DNA from: a virus | Length of the DNA: 25,967 bases | Reading direction: 5' to 3' (one strand) | Virus record (IMG/VR): IMGVR_UViG_3300014720_000164 | Location: 1-25,967 of that record | Part shown: in pieces, positions 1-6,487 of the stretch | Position numbering within the stretch: position 1 is the stretch's first letter | Layout of the letters: every line of letters begins with the position of its first letter | Position numbers and translations under genes: made by a program | The notes under the pieces: model-generated | Told to the model about the DNA's origin: nothing | Database searches by the model: none | The model's input: the letters and a program-made list of their open reading frames with translations, nothing else

Positions 1-1
1 G

Positions 2-199
2 CAAGCCAAACAACTACGAGAGGCAGAAATAAAAAAACTGCGTGATAAATCATATAAGATGAAGGAGAATAAAAAGATATGGAAAAAAACTAATGCTGCC
101 TCCTTTATTAAAATTGATGACGTAGACTATCTTCTAAACAATAATATGGATGTAACGGGGCTACGTGCCTATAAAGGATATCGTAAAGATGAAAAGTAA
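2..199 (+). CDS. 3' end of an unknown phage gene (5' truncated)
   Basis: An open frame enters from the left edge and stops with TAA at 197-199, giving 65 C-terminal residues. The visible part is rich in Lys, Glu and Arg at its start (AEIKKLRDKSYKMKENKKIW), consistent with a charged helix. It then has a short segment, FIKIDDVDYLLNNNMDV, and a basic tail. The gene overlaps the start of the small terminase gene by 11 bases, the same packing seen throughout the window, which supports it being real and co-transcribed. I do not recognise a family. A DNA-binding or packaging-linked protein next to the terminase is possible but is only a guess from position. Confidence 0.6.
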   Translation, partial: QAKQLREAEIKKLRDKSYKMKENKKIWKKTNAASFIKIDDVDYLLNNNMDVTGLRAYKGYRKDEK

Positions 200-611
200 T
201 AAAATAGAACACACTCAACATATTGATGAGTCTGTTGAATATATTCTACAGAATCGCTCAGGATGGTCACAATTTACCAACTGGGCACGGGAGAAATACC
301 ACATTAATAATAGACAAGCTAATGACTTGTGGAAAAAATGTTGGGACATTATTAATGTTGACTTTGAAGATAGTATCAAAGATACAATTAATAAAACACT
401 ACTTGAATTAGAACAAGTAAAATTAGCCGCCATTGAAGATAATGATAGACGTATTTGGTTAGAAACAATCAAGTATCAAAATAAGATACGTGGTGGTGAG
501 ATTGAACGTCAGGAAGTTAAGGTTACAGGAAATGTTGTATTAAGCTGGGGTACTGATCCTGGTTTAGCTAAATTAGAGTCAGACGATAGAGAATGGCAAA
601 GTAAAATGTAA
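189..611 (+). CDS. terS: putative terminase small subunit
   Basis: This 140-residue protein is called from its position five bases before the large terminase and from its architecture. Residues about 10-50 resemble a helix-turn-helix (SGWSQFTNWAREKYHINN followed by a helix with RQANDLWKKCW). Residues 55-110 form acidic-basic helices suited to oligomerisation. A short strand-like tail (NVVLSWGTDPG) follows, as in other small terminases, where the C-terminus contacts the large subunit. The family recognises viral DNA and regulates the motor. The ATG at 189 was preferred over an in-frame GTG at 165, because it is an ATG and keeps the overlap with the upstream gene short. The sequence itself is not distinctive, so the call rests mainly on context. 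Confidence 0.7.
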   Translation: MKSNKIEHTQHIDESVEYILQNRSGWSQFTNWAREKYHINNRQANDLWKKCWDIINVDFEDSIKDTINKTLLELEQVKLAAIEDNDRRIWLETIKYQNKIRGGEIERQEVKVTGNVVLSWGTDPGLAKLESDDREWQSKM

Positions 612-615
612 GTAA

Positions 616-1887
616 ATGAATGTTACGTTATTTACACCACATATTGGGCAACAAAAAATTATTGATAGGTTTGCAGATAGTGCTCATAAGTTTGGTGTGG
701 TTGCTACTGGTCGTCAGTTCGGCAAGTCATTACTTGCACAGAATTTGATGCTATATTGGTTATTGTCAAATAAGGGACAAAAGGGAGCTTGGGTTGCTCC
801 AATCTATAATCAGTGTAAAAAAGTATTCAATGAAATAACCAATGCAGCATATGAAATTATTACTAAACAAAATAAGTCTGATCTTACTATTGAGTTCGTT
901 AATGGTTCTACTTTGCAGTTTTTATCAACCGATAACTACAATACAATTAGGGGCTTTTCCTTTAATTACATGGTGGTGGATGAGGCCGCATACGTTCGAG
1001 AAGAAGCTGTTAATGAGGCTATATTCCCTACCTTATCGGCTATTGGGAAAAAATGTTTAATTATTAGTACACCAAAGTCTAAAAATTGGTTTTATACCTA
1101 TTTTATACGCGGGTTAGGTGAAAATAACGACATTATATCATTTAGGGGAGTAAGCGCAGATAACCCGCATATAGACGTAAATTACATACAGGAACAATCT
1201 AAATCATTACCTGAATCAATTTACAAACAAGAGTATCTGGCTGAATTCACAGATGCTGGTTCTGATGTATTTACTAATGTTGAAACAGTATGTATAATAA
1301 ATGGATGGACTGAACCCAGAAACGGAGAGAGATATTTTGCTGGCCTCGATTTCGGCTTGTCAAACGATTTTAGCGTATGCACTATTATATCAGAGTCTGG
1401 AAGAGTATGTCGCATTGAGAGAATCAATGGATCCTCTTATGCTGAGATTGCGAAATCGTTTACAACCCTACTTAGAAGATTTAAAATTACAGCAGGATTT
1501 GCTGAAGTCAATGGGCCAGGACTACCCGTATTTGAATTGATAGGTAAGGAAATACGAGCATTAAGAGAATTTTATACCTCAAATGAAAGTAAAAATCAAG
1601 GTATTAGAACGTTGATATATGACATTCAAGAGGGGATATTAGAACTGCCTAGTAAAGACTTATTCCCGCAGTTATATAACGAGTTAAACGCGTTTACTTA
1701 TAAGGTTAATGCAACTGGTACAATATCATTTTCGGCACCTAATGGAATTAATGATGACTGTGTGATGTCCTTAATGTTAGCAAATGAAGCTAGAACTAAA
1801 GCAGTAGTAAAAAAATCAGGCATCTACATTGGTGGCCCCAAAATGGATATGCAAACAAAAGTTAACTGGGGTGGTAAATCATTTTAA
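616..1887 (+). CDS. terL: terminase large subunit (packaging ATPase-nuclease)
   Basis: This 423-residue protein is the DNA packaging motor and headful or cohesive-end nuclease, which docks on the portal. The N-terminal ATPase has a Walker A-like loop at about residues 30-38 (ATGRQFGKS) and a Walker B at 118-124 (YMVVDEA, with catalytic Glu after Asp). A coupling motif follows at about 149-153 (IISTP). The C-terminal RNase H-like nuclease begins at about residue 240, where AGLDFGLSNDFSV carries the first metal-binding Asp. A late acidic motif (NGINDDCVMSLMLA) lies near the end. Length and motif order fit the terminase family well. It starts at an ATG five bases after the small subunit. No insertion or frameshift is seen. 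Confidence 0.95.
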   Translation: MNVTLFTPHIGQQKIIDRFADSAHKFGVVATGRQFGKSLLAQNLMLYWLLSNKGQKGAWVAPIYNQCKKVFNEITNAAYEIITKQNKSDLTIEFVNGSTLQFLSTDNYNTIRGFSFNYMVVDEAAYVREEAVNEAIFPTLSAIGKKCLIISTPKSKNWFYTYFIRGLGENNDIISFRGVSADNPHIDVNYIQEQSKSLPESIYKQEYLAEFTDAGSDVFTNVETVCIINGWTEPRNGERYFAGLDFGLSNDFSVCTIISESGRVCRIERINGSSYAEIAKSFTTLLRRFKITAGFAEVNGPGLPVFELIGKEIRALREFYTSNESKNQGIRTLIYDIQEGILELPSKDLFPQLYNELNAFTYKVNATGTISFSAPNGINDDCVMSLMLANEARTKAVVKKSGIYIGGPKMDMQTKVNWGGKSF

Positions 1888-1929
1888 CTTAAGCTTGGCT
1901 TTCCAAAAAATAATCGTTACTATTACAAT

Positions 1930-2289
1930 ATGAAGAAATACAATAAGTATGGAGCAGCAAATAAGAATGCAATTAAGTTTGATTCTGAAATAATTACTGA
2001 ATATAAAGGACATAAATTAGATGATGATATTCTAATGATTAGATGCTATAGCAAGAAAGATGAATGCTATGTTCTATATCAACCTAATTATAAAGAAAAA
2101 CAAGTAGGAATTGCCCTAGATAGAACTACACCATTCTCAGATGCTGTATTGACCTGGTTAATTAATTCAGGTACAGCAGAAAAAATGATGAAAGAAATCT
2201 ATCAGATATTGTGGGGTGAAAATACTGCAAATACAATTGTTAGGGAAGCGGTTGAGCTCCCTAAACTAGAGTATGTTGTAAGGAATTAA
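1930..2289 (+). CDS. hypothetical protein, 119 aa
   Basis: A soluble-looking protein of 119 residues with alternating strands and helices (GHKLDDDILMIRCYSKKDECYVLYQPNYKEK) and a C-terminal helical part (MMKEIYQILWGEN). I do not recognise a family, and no catalytic motif stands out. It lies 42 bases after the large terminase, with a TTG-N20-TACTATTA stretch between them that is only a weak promoter match. Its stop codon overlaps the stop of the convergent lipoprotein gene on the other strand within a shared TTAA. Composition matches the neighbouring phage genes. A small cytoplasmic accessory protein is the most that can be said. Confidence 0.7.
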   Translation: MKKYNKYGAANKNAIKFDSEIITEYKGHKLDDDILMIRCYSKKDECYVLYQPNYKEKQVGIALDRTTPFSDAVLTWLINSGTAEKMMKEIYQILWGENTANTIVREAVELPKLEYVVRN

Positions 2290-2483
2290 TTTTTATCCTT
2301 AGTATTAGCTACAATTGTGTAGTACTGATCTAATGTCAGTGTAGTACGAGTGACAATAACAACTTTGTCCTCATAAATAAGTGCTTGGCGAGTTGATTTA
2401 GGTGTTTCTGAGATAGGGTGAGTAACCGAACACGAGACCATAACCAAACCAACTACTAATAAAATTAGTTTTTTCATACTCAT
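2286..2483 (-). CDS. small predicted lipoprotein (moron-like), minus strand
   Basis: This 65-residue protein is the only convincing minus-strand gene in the window. It starts MSMKKLILLVVGLVMVSCSV, a typical type II signal peptide: basic N-terminus, hydrophobic core and a lipobox VMVSC with the lipidated Cys at residue 18. The mature part is about 48 residues with a strand-like region (EDKVVIVTRTTLTLDQYY). It should be exported and anchored in a membrane, probably the outer membrane in a Gram-negative host. Its position, reversed inside a late region, is typical of a moron. Some phage lipoproteins, for example T5 Llp, block receptors and exclude other phages; that role here is inference only. 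A second start at the MKK, two codons in, is possible. A TATAAT sequence lies upstream on the minus strand but no full promoter was recognised. Confidence 0.75.
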   Translation of the reverse strand: MSMKKLILLVVGLVMVSCSVTHPISETPKSTRQALIYEDKVVIVTRTTLTLDQYYTIVANTKDKN

Positions 2484-2549
2484 AGATATTGTTGCGTAAT
2501 ATTATAGTCATATTTACGTAAAGGAGTCATATCTAAGTGTGGCCTACGT

Positions 2550-2581
2550 TTGGCTTATCATATACTATATGTTATATTTAG
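2550..2581 (+). promoter_or_regulatory. putative Bacteroidota-type promoter
   Basis: TTTG at 2549-2552 is followed by 20 bases and TATATTTAG at 2573-2581. This resembles the Bacteroidota primary sigma consensus (TTG, about 19-21 bases, TAnnTTTG). It lacks the CTTTAA hexamer seen in the four other promoter-like sites. Transcription would begin near 2585-2590, in front of the ATG at 2605. Confidence 0.5.
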
Positions 2582-2604
2582 ATATAATTAAAAAACAAAT
2601 AGTT

Positions 2605-2787
2605 ATGTACAAGACACAATTAGTTACGACCAAAGGAGATGTGATTCGCACTTTCGTATCAGCATCAAAACCAGCAACCCAAGCATACTCAACAATGGGT
2701 GGTGTAGAAGTAAATTACACTGACGCTGATACTAGTTTTACCATTATTGGTAACTTCAATATTATTGTAGAGAAAGTAGAAGAATAA
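2605..2787 (+). CDS. hypothetical protein, 60 aa
   Basis: A 60-residue protein starting MYKTQLVTTKGDVIRTF, probably a small beta-rich fold (GGVEVNYTDADTSFTIIGNFNIIVEKVEE). The frame extends upstream to a GTG at 2539 with an AAGGAG 12 bases before it, which would add a hydrophobic 22-residue leader (WLIIYYMLYLDII). I chose the ATG at 2605 because a promoter-like site covers 2550-2581, so a transcript from it could only encode the short form, and because the A-rich stretch before 2605 is the usual start context here. No family is recognised. It is followed two bases after its stop by the next promoter. Confidence 0.6.
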   Translation: MYKTQLVTTKGDVIRTFVSASKPATQAYSTMGGVEVNYTDADTSFTIIGNFNIIVEKVEE

Positions 2788-2788
2788 C

Positions 2789-2821
2789 TTGATTCTTTAA
2801 AATAGGGACATTATATTTATG
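2789..2821 (+). promoter_or_regulatory. putative phage promoter driving the small RNA
   Basis: TTG at 2789-2791, CTTTAA at 2795-2800, 11 bases, then TATATTTATG at 2812-2821. The CTTTAA-N11-YATATTTATR pattern recurs exactly spaced at 2957, 22832 and 23552. No gene lies between it and the terminator at 2911, so its product should be a short RNA. Confidence 0.65.
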
Positions 2822-2824
2822 TCA

Positions 2825-2946
2825 TAGTCTAACATTAATGCTTTGGTGATGTTAGGTCATATGTGTGCATAAAAAAAATTAAAACTGTTCTTGCTTTTTT
2901 AGGTTTTATTCCCCTACGTTCGTGACATTTCGTAGGGGTTTTTTTT
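2825..2946 (+). ncRNA. putative small RNA of about 120 nt, family unknown
   Basis: A stretch without an open frame lies between a strong promoter-like site and a strong intrinsic terminator, so a discrete transcript of roughly 120 nucleotides is expected. A nine-pair hairpin is visible: CTAACATTA (2829-2837) pairs with TGATGTTAG (2847-2855), with one G-T pair, around the loop ATGCTTTGG. The loop ATGC could pair with GCAT at 2867-2870 as a pseudoknot. A single-stranded A-rich stretch (2871-2884) and a U-rich stretch (2894-2900) precede the terminator stem. The 5' end is inferred from the promoter. It does not resemble a tRNA or any RNA family I know. It could be a regulatory RNA or merely a leader of the tail operon with an attenuator. 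Confidence 0.55.
2911..2946 (+). terminator. intrinsic terminator of the small RNA unit
   Basis: CCCCTACG (2911-2918) pairs perfectly with CGTAGGGG (2931-2938) around a 12-base loop. A run of eight T follows (2939-2946). The late-operon promoter starts 11 bases later, so the small RNA and the operon are insulated from each other. Confidence 0.85.
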
Positions 2947-2956
2947 ACTTAAGAGT

Positions 2957-2983
2957 CTTTAAAATTGTCACAACATATTTATG
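2957..2983 (+). promoter_or_regulatory. putative late-operon promoter
   Basis: CTTTAA at 2957-2962, 11 bases, then CATATTTATG at 2974-2983. The upstream TTG of the other copies is TTA here. It stands right after a terminator and just before the first tail gene. The start codon at 2989 is only five bases past the element, so the message would have almost no leader. Confidence 0.6.
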
Positions 2984-2988
2984 GTTAT

Positions 2989-3729
2989 ATGGAATTAAAG
3001 TTTAACATACCTGATTATTTAAGTATTAAGGATTGGAAATATCTTAACTCACTAGAGATAGAGGATGAGACTGAAAAAATGCTCAAATTTATTTCTCATA
3101 CAACAGATATTCCAGAAGACACTATTATGTCTTTAAAACCATCAGATCTAACTGAGGTATATTCTACTATATTGAATCAATTGAGTGATGTGAGTCCTTC
3201 ATTTTATCCTATAATAGAGATAAATAATCAATTATATGGTTATTCATCTATCTCAAAGATGACGTTAGCTGAATATGTTGATTTAAAAAGATTGGCTAAA
3301 AACCCAACAGCCAATATTGAAGAGATGATGGCTATACTTTACCGCCCTATTGAGAAACATTCATTTGATGGTATTGTGTGGGCTATAAAATCACAATTTA
3401 AGATAGGTACAGGCAATATAGAAAATCTATTTAATTACTACACATTAGAAAAATACGATTCTGCAACACGAGCCCAACGAACTGAGATAATGAAAGAGTT
3501 ACCAGTAGCATTTGCATTAGGTGCGTTGAGTTTTTTTTTAGTTCTGAAAAACACACAATTGGTAAGTACCAATCTGTCTTTAAACCCCAAAATCAAGAAG
3601 GAGATGGAGATGATCAAGACTCTGAGCAAAGCAGGTTCAGCTCACATTGGGGATGGTTTGCTACAATTCATTACCTCTCAGAAACTTCCATCCTTTCAAT
3701 TACCGGCGATAAAGCTATCACTGACTTAA
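2989..3729 (+). CDS. tail assembly chaperone, short form (gpG-like, zero frame)
   Basis: The 246-residue zero-frame product starts MELKFNIPDYLSIKDW and is mostly helical. By order it corresponds to the G-type chaperone that binds the tape measure protein during tail assembly. The frame opens at a TTG at 2965, but that lies inside the promoter element, so the ATG at 2989 is used. At residues about 179-184 the codons pass through nine T bases (LSFFL), where a -1 shift gives the longer form. After the site the zero frame continues for 62 residues (ending in PAIKLSLT), and part of that looks like a real protein end (HIGDGLLQF). The assignment rests on the frameshift arrangement and its place at the head of the tail genes, not on strong sequence similarity. 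Confidence 0.65.
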   Translation: MELKFNIPDYLSIKDWKYLNSLEIEDETEKMLKFISHTTDIPEDTIMSLKPSDLTEVYSTILNQLSDVSPSFYPIIEINNQLYGYSSISKMTLAEYVDLKRLAKNPTANIEEMMAILYRPIEKHSFDGIVWAIKSQFKIGTGNIENLFNYYTLEKYDSATRAQRTEIMKELPVAFALGALSFFLVLKNTQLVSTNLSLNPKIKKEMEMIKTLSKAGSAHIGDGLLQFITSQKLPSFQLPAIKLSLT

Positions 3730-3830
3730 ACTTTATATTTGTACTTAACTATCTAGCATTTGAACAGGATAAAAAAGGAGTACAACAAAGAGAACAAAAT
3801 AGACAATTACAAACTTATAAATTAAGATGA
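2989..3830 (+). CDS. tail assembly chaperone, long form by -1 frameshift (gpGT-like)
   Basis: Reading 184 codons in frame zero and then slipping back one base at 3534-3540 (T TTT TTA) opens a frame of 96 further codons that stops with TGA at 3828-3830. The product would be about 280 residues. The added part begins SSEKHTIGKYQSV and carries SHWGWFATIHYLSE and FIFVLNYLAFEQDKK, which resemble the C-terminal T domain of other phage chaperones, where aromatic residues precede a helix ending in basic residues. The stop overlaps the ATG of the next gene at 3827, so this frame fills what would otherwise be a gap. Lambda G/GT uses the same logic. Efficiency cannot be judged from sequence. Confidence 0.6.
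3534..3540 (+). other. slippery heptamer for -1 ribosomal frameshift
   Basis: T TTT TTA fits the X XXY YYZ rule in the zero frame and is part of a run of nine T (3531-3539) followed by A. The -1 frame has no stop from here to 3828. No stimulatory structure was worked out. Confidence 0.6.
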
Positions 3831-4039
3831 CAAAAGAAATTATTCAACAAGCAAAAGGTATGATTGAGGAAGGATATGACCTTAACCAAGTATCAGCTAT
3901 CTTAATGATTGATAAAGTCACATTAGCTAAGGCTATGGCTGAACCAGTTAAGAAAACTAAAGTTGAAACACCTCAAGAACCAGAATTACCAGGAGCTGAA
4001 TTTAATGCTACTAGCTGGCTTAATGAAGAAAACATATGA
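3827..4039 (+). CDS. hypothetical protein in tail operon, 70 aa
   Basis: A 70-residue acidic protein. Residues 1-38 form two or three helices (MTKEIIQQAKGMIEEGYDLNQVSAILMIDKVTLAKAM) that look like a small helix-turn-helix or adaptor fold. The rest is Pro and Glu rich and probably flexible, ending in SWLNEENI. Its start overlaps the stop of the frameshifted chaperone frame, and its stop overlaps the next ATG (ATGA at 4036). Translational coupling is likely. No family is recognised. A small virion or assembly protein is plausible from context. Confidence 0.65.
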   Translation: MTKEIIQQAKGMIEEGYDLNQVSAILMIDKVTLAKAMAEPVKKTKVETPQEPELPGAEFNATSWLNEENI

Positions 4040-4506
4040 AAACATATAAAGAAATAGTGACTGAATTTTCAGCATCGTGCGCTGCACACTTGGCAATCAA
4101 ATCATTTGCTGAGGGTGCTCTTGACTATTTAGATGCTAGTTCACAAAACATACAATACCCGTATATATTTTTACGTCCACTAACCTCACCTGGAATTAAT
4201 CTAAATGCAAATGGTATTAGTGGGACACGTACATTAACATTTGAATTATACTCAATGGATATTCCTAAATTAAGTGATGCTTCTCCATTGCAAATCAAAT
4301 CAAATACTGAACAGTACATTTATGATATTATAGGGTATTTTAACTTAGGTTCAGCGCAACAAACCGAATTTATTACCCTACAAAATATTACTCCAGTAGA
4401 TGAGGCCTTCAATGATAGAGCATACGGTTGGGTTGGTGTATTAAATTATACAGATATCGCAGTACTAGATTACTGTGCATTCCCTTCATTCCAGCAAAAT
4501 GGCTAA
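4036..4506 (+). CDS. putative tail terminator or head-tail completion protein
   Basis: A 156-residue protein with an alpha-beta pattern: an N-terminal helix (YKEIVTEFSASCAAHLAIKSFAEG), then YPYIFLRPL, then a strand pair with SGTRTLTFELYSMD, and a later helix with SNTEQYIYDIIGYFN. This layout, with a mid-protein strand ending in an aromatic and an acidic residue followed by a helix beginning near a Glu, is similar to small tail-completion proteins that cap the tail tube. It sits in a row of small connector genes (4036-5142), which supports a head-tail joining role. The exact role is inferred. Confidence 0.55.
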   Translation: MKTYKEIVTEFSASCAAHLAIKSFAEGALDYLDASSQNIQYPYIFLRPLTSPGINLNANGISGTRTLTFELYSMDIPKLSDASPLQIKSNTEQYIYDIIGYFNLGSAQQTEFITLQNITPVDEAFNDRAYGWVGVLNYTDIAVLDYCAFPSFQQNG

Positions 4507-4633
4507 GCAAACTACAGCTCTTAAATTAGAGAAACCTAAGGTTAGTAGACCAGGTATCCATTCTAAGACTAAAACTAGTCAATTAAAATCATCTAAGAAT
4601 TACAAAAAATTATATAGAGGACAAGGCAAATGA
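4499..4633 (+). CDS. tiny basic protein, 44 aa
   Basis: An ATG at 4499 opens 44 codons ending at TGA 4631-4633. It overlaps the previous gene by eight bases and the next ATG at 4630 by four. The protein is very basic, with a core VSRPGIHSKTKTSQLKSSKN and an end YKKLYRGQGK. I recall similar short proteins with RPG(I/V)H-KTKTS and a YxGQG(K/R) end in other Bacteroidota phages, which argues it is a real gene rather than chance. Its function is unknown. The charge suggests nucleic acid or capsid-interior binding, but that is a guess. Confidence 0.7.
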   Translation: MAKQTTALKLEKPKVSRPGIHSKTKTSQLKSSKNYKKLYRGQGK

Positions 4634-5142
4634 TACCTGTTGAATACTTAGCCACCACTGAAGAGTTAACTAAGATAGCCAATTCCTATAAGGAAGAAGC
4701 TATTCTTAAGTTATCTCAAAATGGTAGCAATGTAACAGGTAAATTAGCTGCATCTATTAAAGTACAACCTGCTCGAGTAACTGAAACCTCAGTTGTTATT
4801 CCAGTTACAATGTTGAAGTATGGTGATTATGTAGATGATGGAGCTGAACGACGTGAAGGTAAACAACCACCAGTACAAGATATTGTTAGATGGGTTAAAC
4901 AAAAAAGAATATCAGTACCTAATCAATTTAAAAATGTAGAACAATTTGCTTGGGCAATTGCTTATAATATAGGAAAACAAGGTCAACGTTTTAAACGTGC
5001 AAGACCATTTATTGAACCCGCGCTTAATTCTGTTAGAGAACAGTATATTAACAGCGGTCAGTTAGCAAGCGCCGTAGCTATTGATTTAGACAGAAACATT
5101 CAAATAAACATAGATAATACACCAGGATTAAATGGCAATTAG
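4630..5142 (+). CDS. HK97 gp10-like head-tail or minor tail protein
   Basis: A 170-residue protein. Helix 1 (TTEELTKIANSYKEEAILKLSQ) is followed by TGKLAASIKV, a strand pair with VVIPVTMLKYGDYVDDGAERREG, a helix (PPVQDIVRWVKQK) and a late basic motif (FKRARPFIEPAL). The order helix, TGxLxxSI, YxxYVDxG and RPFIxPAL is the usual signature of the HK97 gp10 family, small proteins of the head-tail junction or tail completion. It is translationally coupled to its neighbours and its C-terminus overlaps the next gene by 11 bases. Confidence 0.75.
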   Translation: MIPVEYLATTEELTKIANSYKEEAILKLSQNGSNVTGKLAASIKVQPARVTETSVVIPVTMLKYGDYVDDGAERREGKQPPVQDIVRWVKQKRISVPNQFKNVEQFAWAIAYNIGKQGQRFKRARPFIEPALNSVREQYINSGQLASAVAIDLDRNIQINIDNTPGLNGN

Positions 5143-6487
5143 TATTTCACAATTCCCAACTTCACCTAATATGGCGAACAACAATTTGTTGTTCACTGTA
5201 TCCTCTAATTCTGCTTCAGCTGCTCAATTTCAGTATATTGTAGATATTACTTTAAGTGGTTCAAGTACTGTTTTACAAAGAATAAAACAACAACCAAACC
5301 CATTTGGGTATGGTGTATTTGATATAGGTCAAATTATTTCAAACTACTTAGATAGTGATAATTCATGGAAAGCAGCTCCATTCGTTACAGCTAGTGAAGC
5401 TGGTAAACGTTTCCAAGTTAAATTTGGTGAAGAATACGCTACCTCAATTTCAGGTACTGCTATCTCATATACTGGTATTGCTGCTGTAACAGGATCACCT
5501 GCTACAACTGCTTCTGCTTACTACTATATTGCAAATGGTTTAGTTGATCCTTATGATAAGGTGAATTGGAACTGGCCTTCAGCTTCATACTACATTGATG
5601 CTGCTGTTTCTGGTTCAAGTTCATTTAGTTATCAACACGCGTTAACTAACGCTCCTCTTACTCAAAGCATACAAGACGGTGAATACGCAACAATATCGCT
5701 TATAAACGGGAATTTTAACGGTTCTACAACGGCAGCTCAAGACATATTTGCTGTTAGAGTTCGTTCATATGATGCTACTGGTAGTTTACTTGATGATGTT
5801 GATTTATCTAACTTAGTTCCTAATGGAGGAGGCCCTCGTGCTAATGGTACTCAAGTATGGAGTTCAGTAGCGGCCAACCAAACAGCAGGAACACAATTAT
5901 TGACTGTAGGGATTGGTCCTCAAAATTTAAGTAATGCTGGAGACCCTTTATTAGCTAACTGGGCATACTATATTGTACAGCCAGTAGGACAAGCATCTGC
6001 TGGAGTAGCTAACTATTCAGGTAGTTACGCTACATTAAGATTTGAAAAACAAGGACCACAATGTGGTTATGATGGAGTTAGATTTGCTTGGAAAAACGAA
6101 TTTGGTGTTTGGGACTACTACACATTTACTTTACAAAATGATAAGTCAACTAACATACAACGTGAGGCATATAATCAAACGTTTGTAGATTACTCAACAC
6201 CTAACCCAACTGTTTCTTATGATAAACAACGTAGAGGTATAAAGCAATTCTATAATAAATTAGTTGAAACTCAAACAGCTAATTCAAACTGGTTAACTCA
6301 AGCAGAGGCTGATTGGTTAAAAGAATTATTTTATTCTACAAATGTTTATCAACAAGATGGTAATGATTTCTTCCCTATAGCTATTACTTCAGTTGAGTTA
6401 ATAGAAAAAACAAATCCACGTACTCAAAGAACATTCCAATACTTAATTGAATTCCAGCCTGCTAATCAGCCAAACGCTCGTCTATGA
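5132..6487 (+). CDS. virion structural (tail) protein, 451 aa
   Basis: A 451-residue protein rich in Ser, Thr, Ala, Asn and aromatic residues, typical of an extracellular beta-structured virion part. The first 120 residues look like a beta-sandwich (FQYIVDITLSGSSTVLQRIK). A middle Ser/Ala/Gly-rich section follows. A conserved-looking C-terminal third includes CGYDGVRFAWKNEFGVWDYY and YDKQRRGIKQFYNKLVE. Such proteins with an RFxWxNxxGxxDYYTF motif are common beside tail genes in Bacteroidota phages. I infer a distal tail or tail-tip component because the next gene, coupled by ATGA, is a large tail protein. The specific role is not known. Confidence 0.65.
   Translation: MAISISQFPTSPNMANNNLLFTVSSNSASAAQFQYIVDITLSGSSTVLQRIKQQPNPFGYGVFDIGQIISNYLDSDNSWKAAPFVTASEAGKRFQVKFGEEYATSISGTAISYTGIAAVTGSPATTASAYYYIANGLVDPYDKVNWNWPSASYYIDAAVSGSSSFSYQHALTNAPLTQSIQDGEYATISLINGNFNGSTTAAQDIFAVRVRSYDATGSLLDDVDLSNLVPNGGGPRANGTQVWSSVAANQTAGTQLLTVGIGPQNLSNAGDPLLANWAYYIVQPVGQASAGVANYSGSYATLRFEKQGPQCGYDGVRFAWKNEFGVWDYYTFTLQNDKSTNIQREAYNQTFVDYSTPNPTVSYDKQRRGIKQFYNKLVETQTANSNWLTQAEADWLKELFYSTNVYQQDGNDFFPIAITSVELIEKTNPRTQRTFQYLIEFQPANQPNARL

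Noticed and set aside
3531-3539. Sequencing error in the run of nine T breaking a single gene
   Set aside because: Both frames stay open for more than 60 codons and a standard slippery heptamer is present at the expected gene. An error is less likely, though not ruled out.
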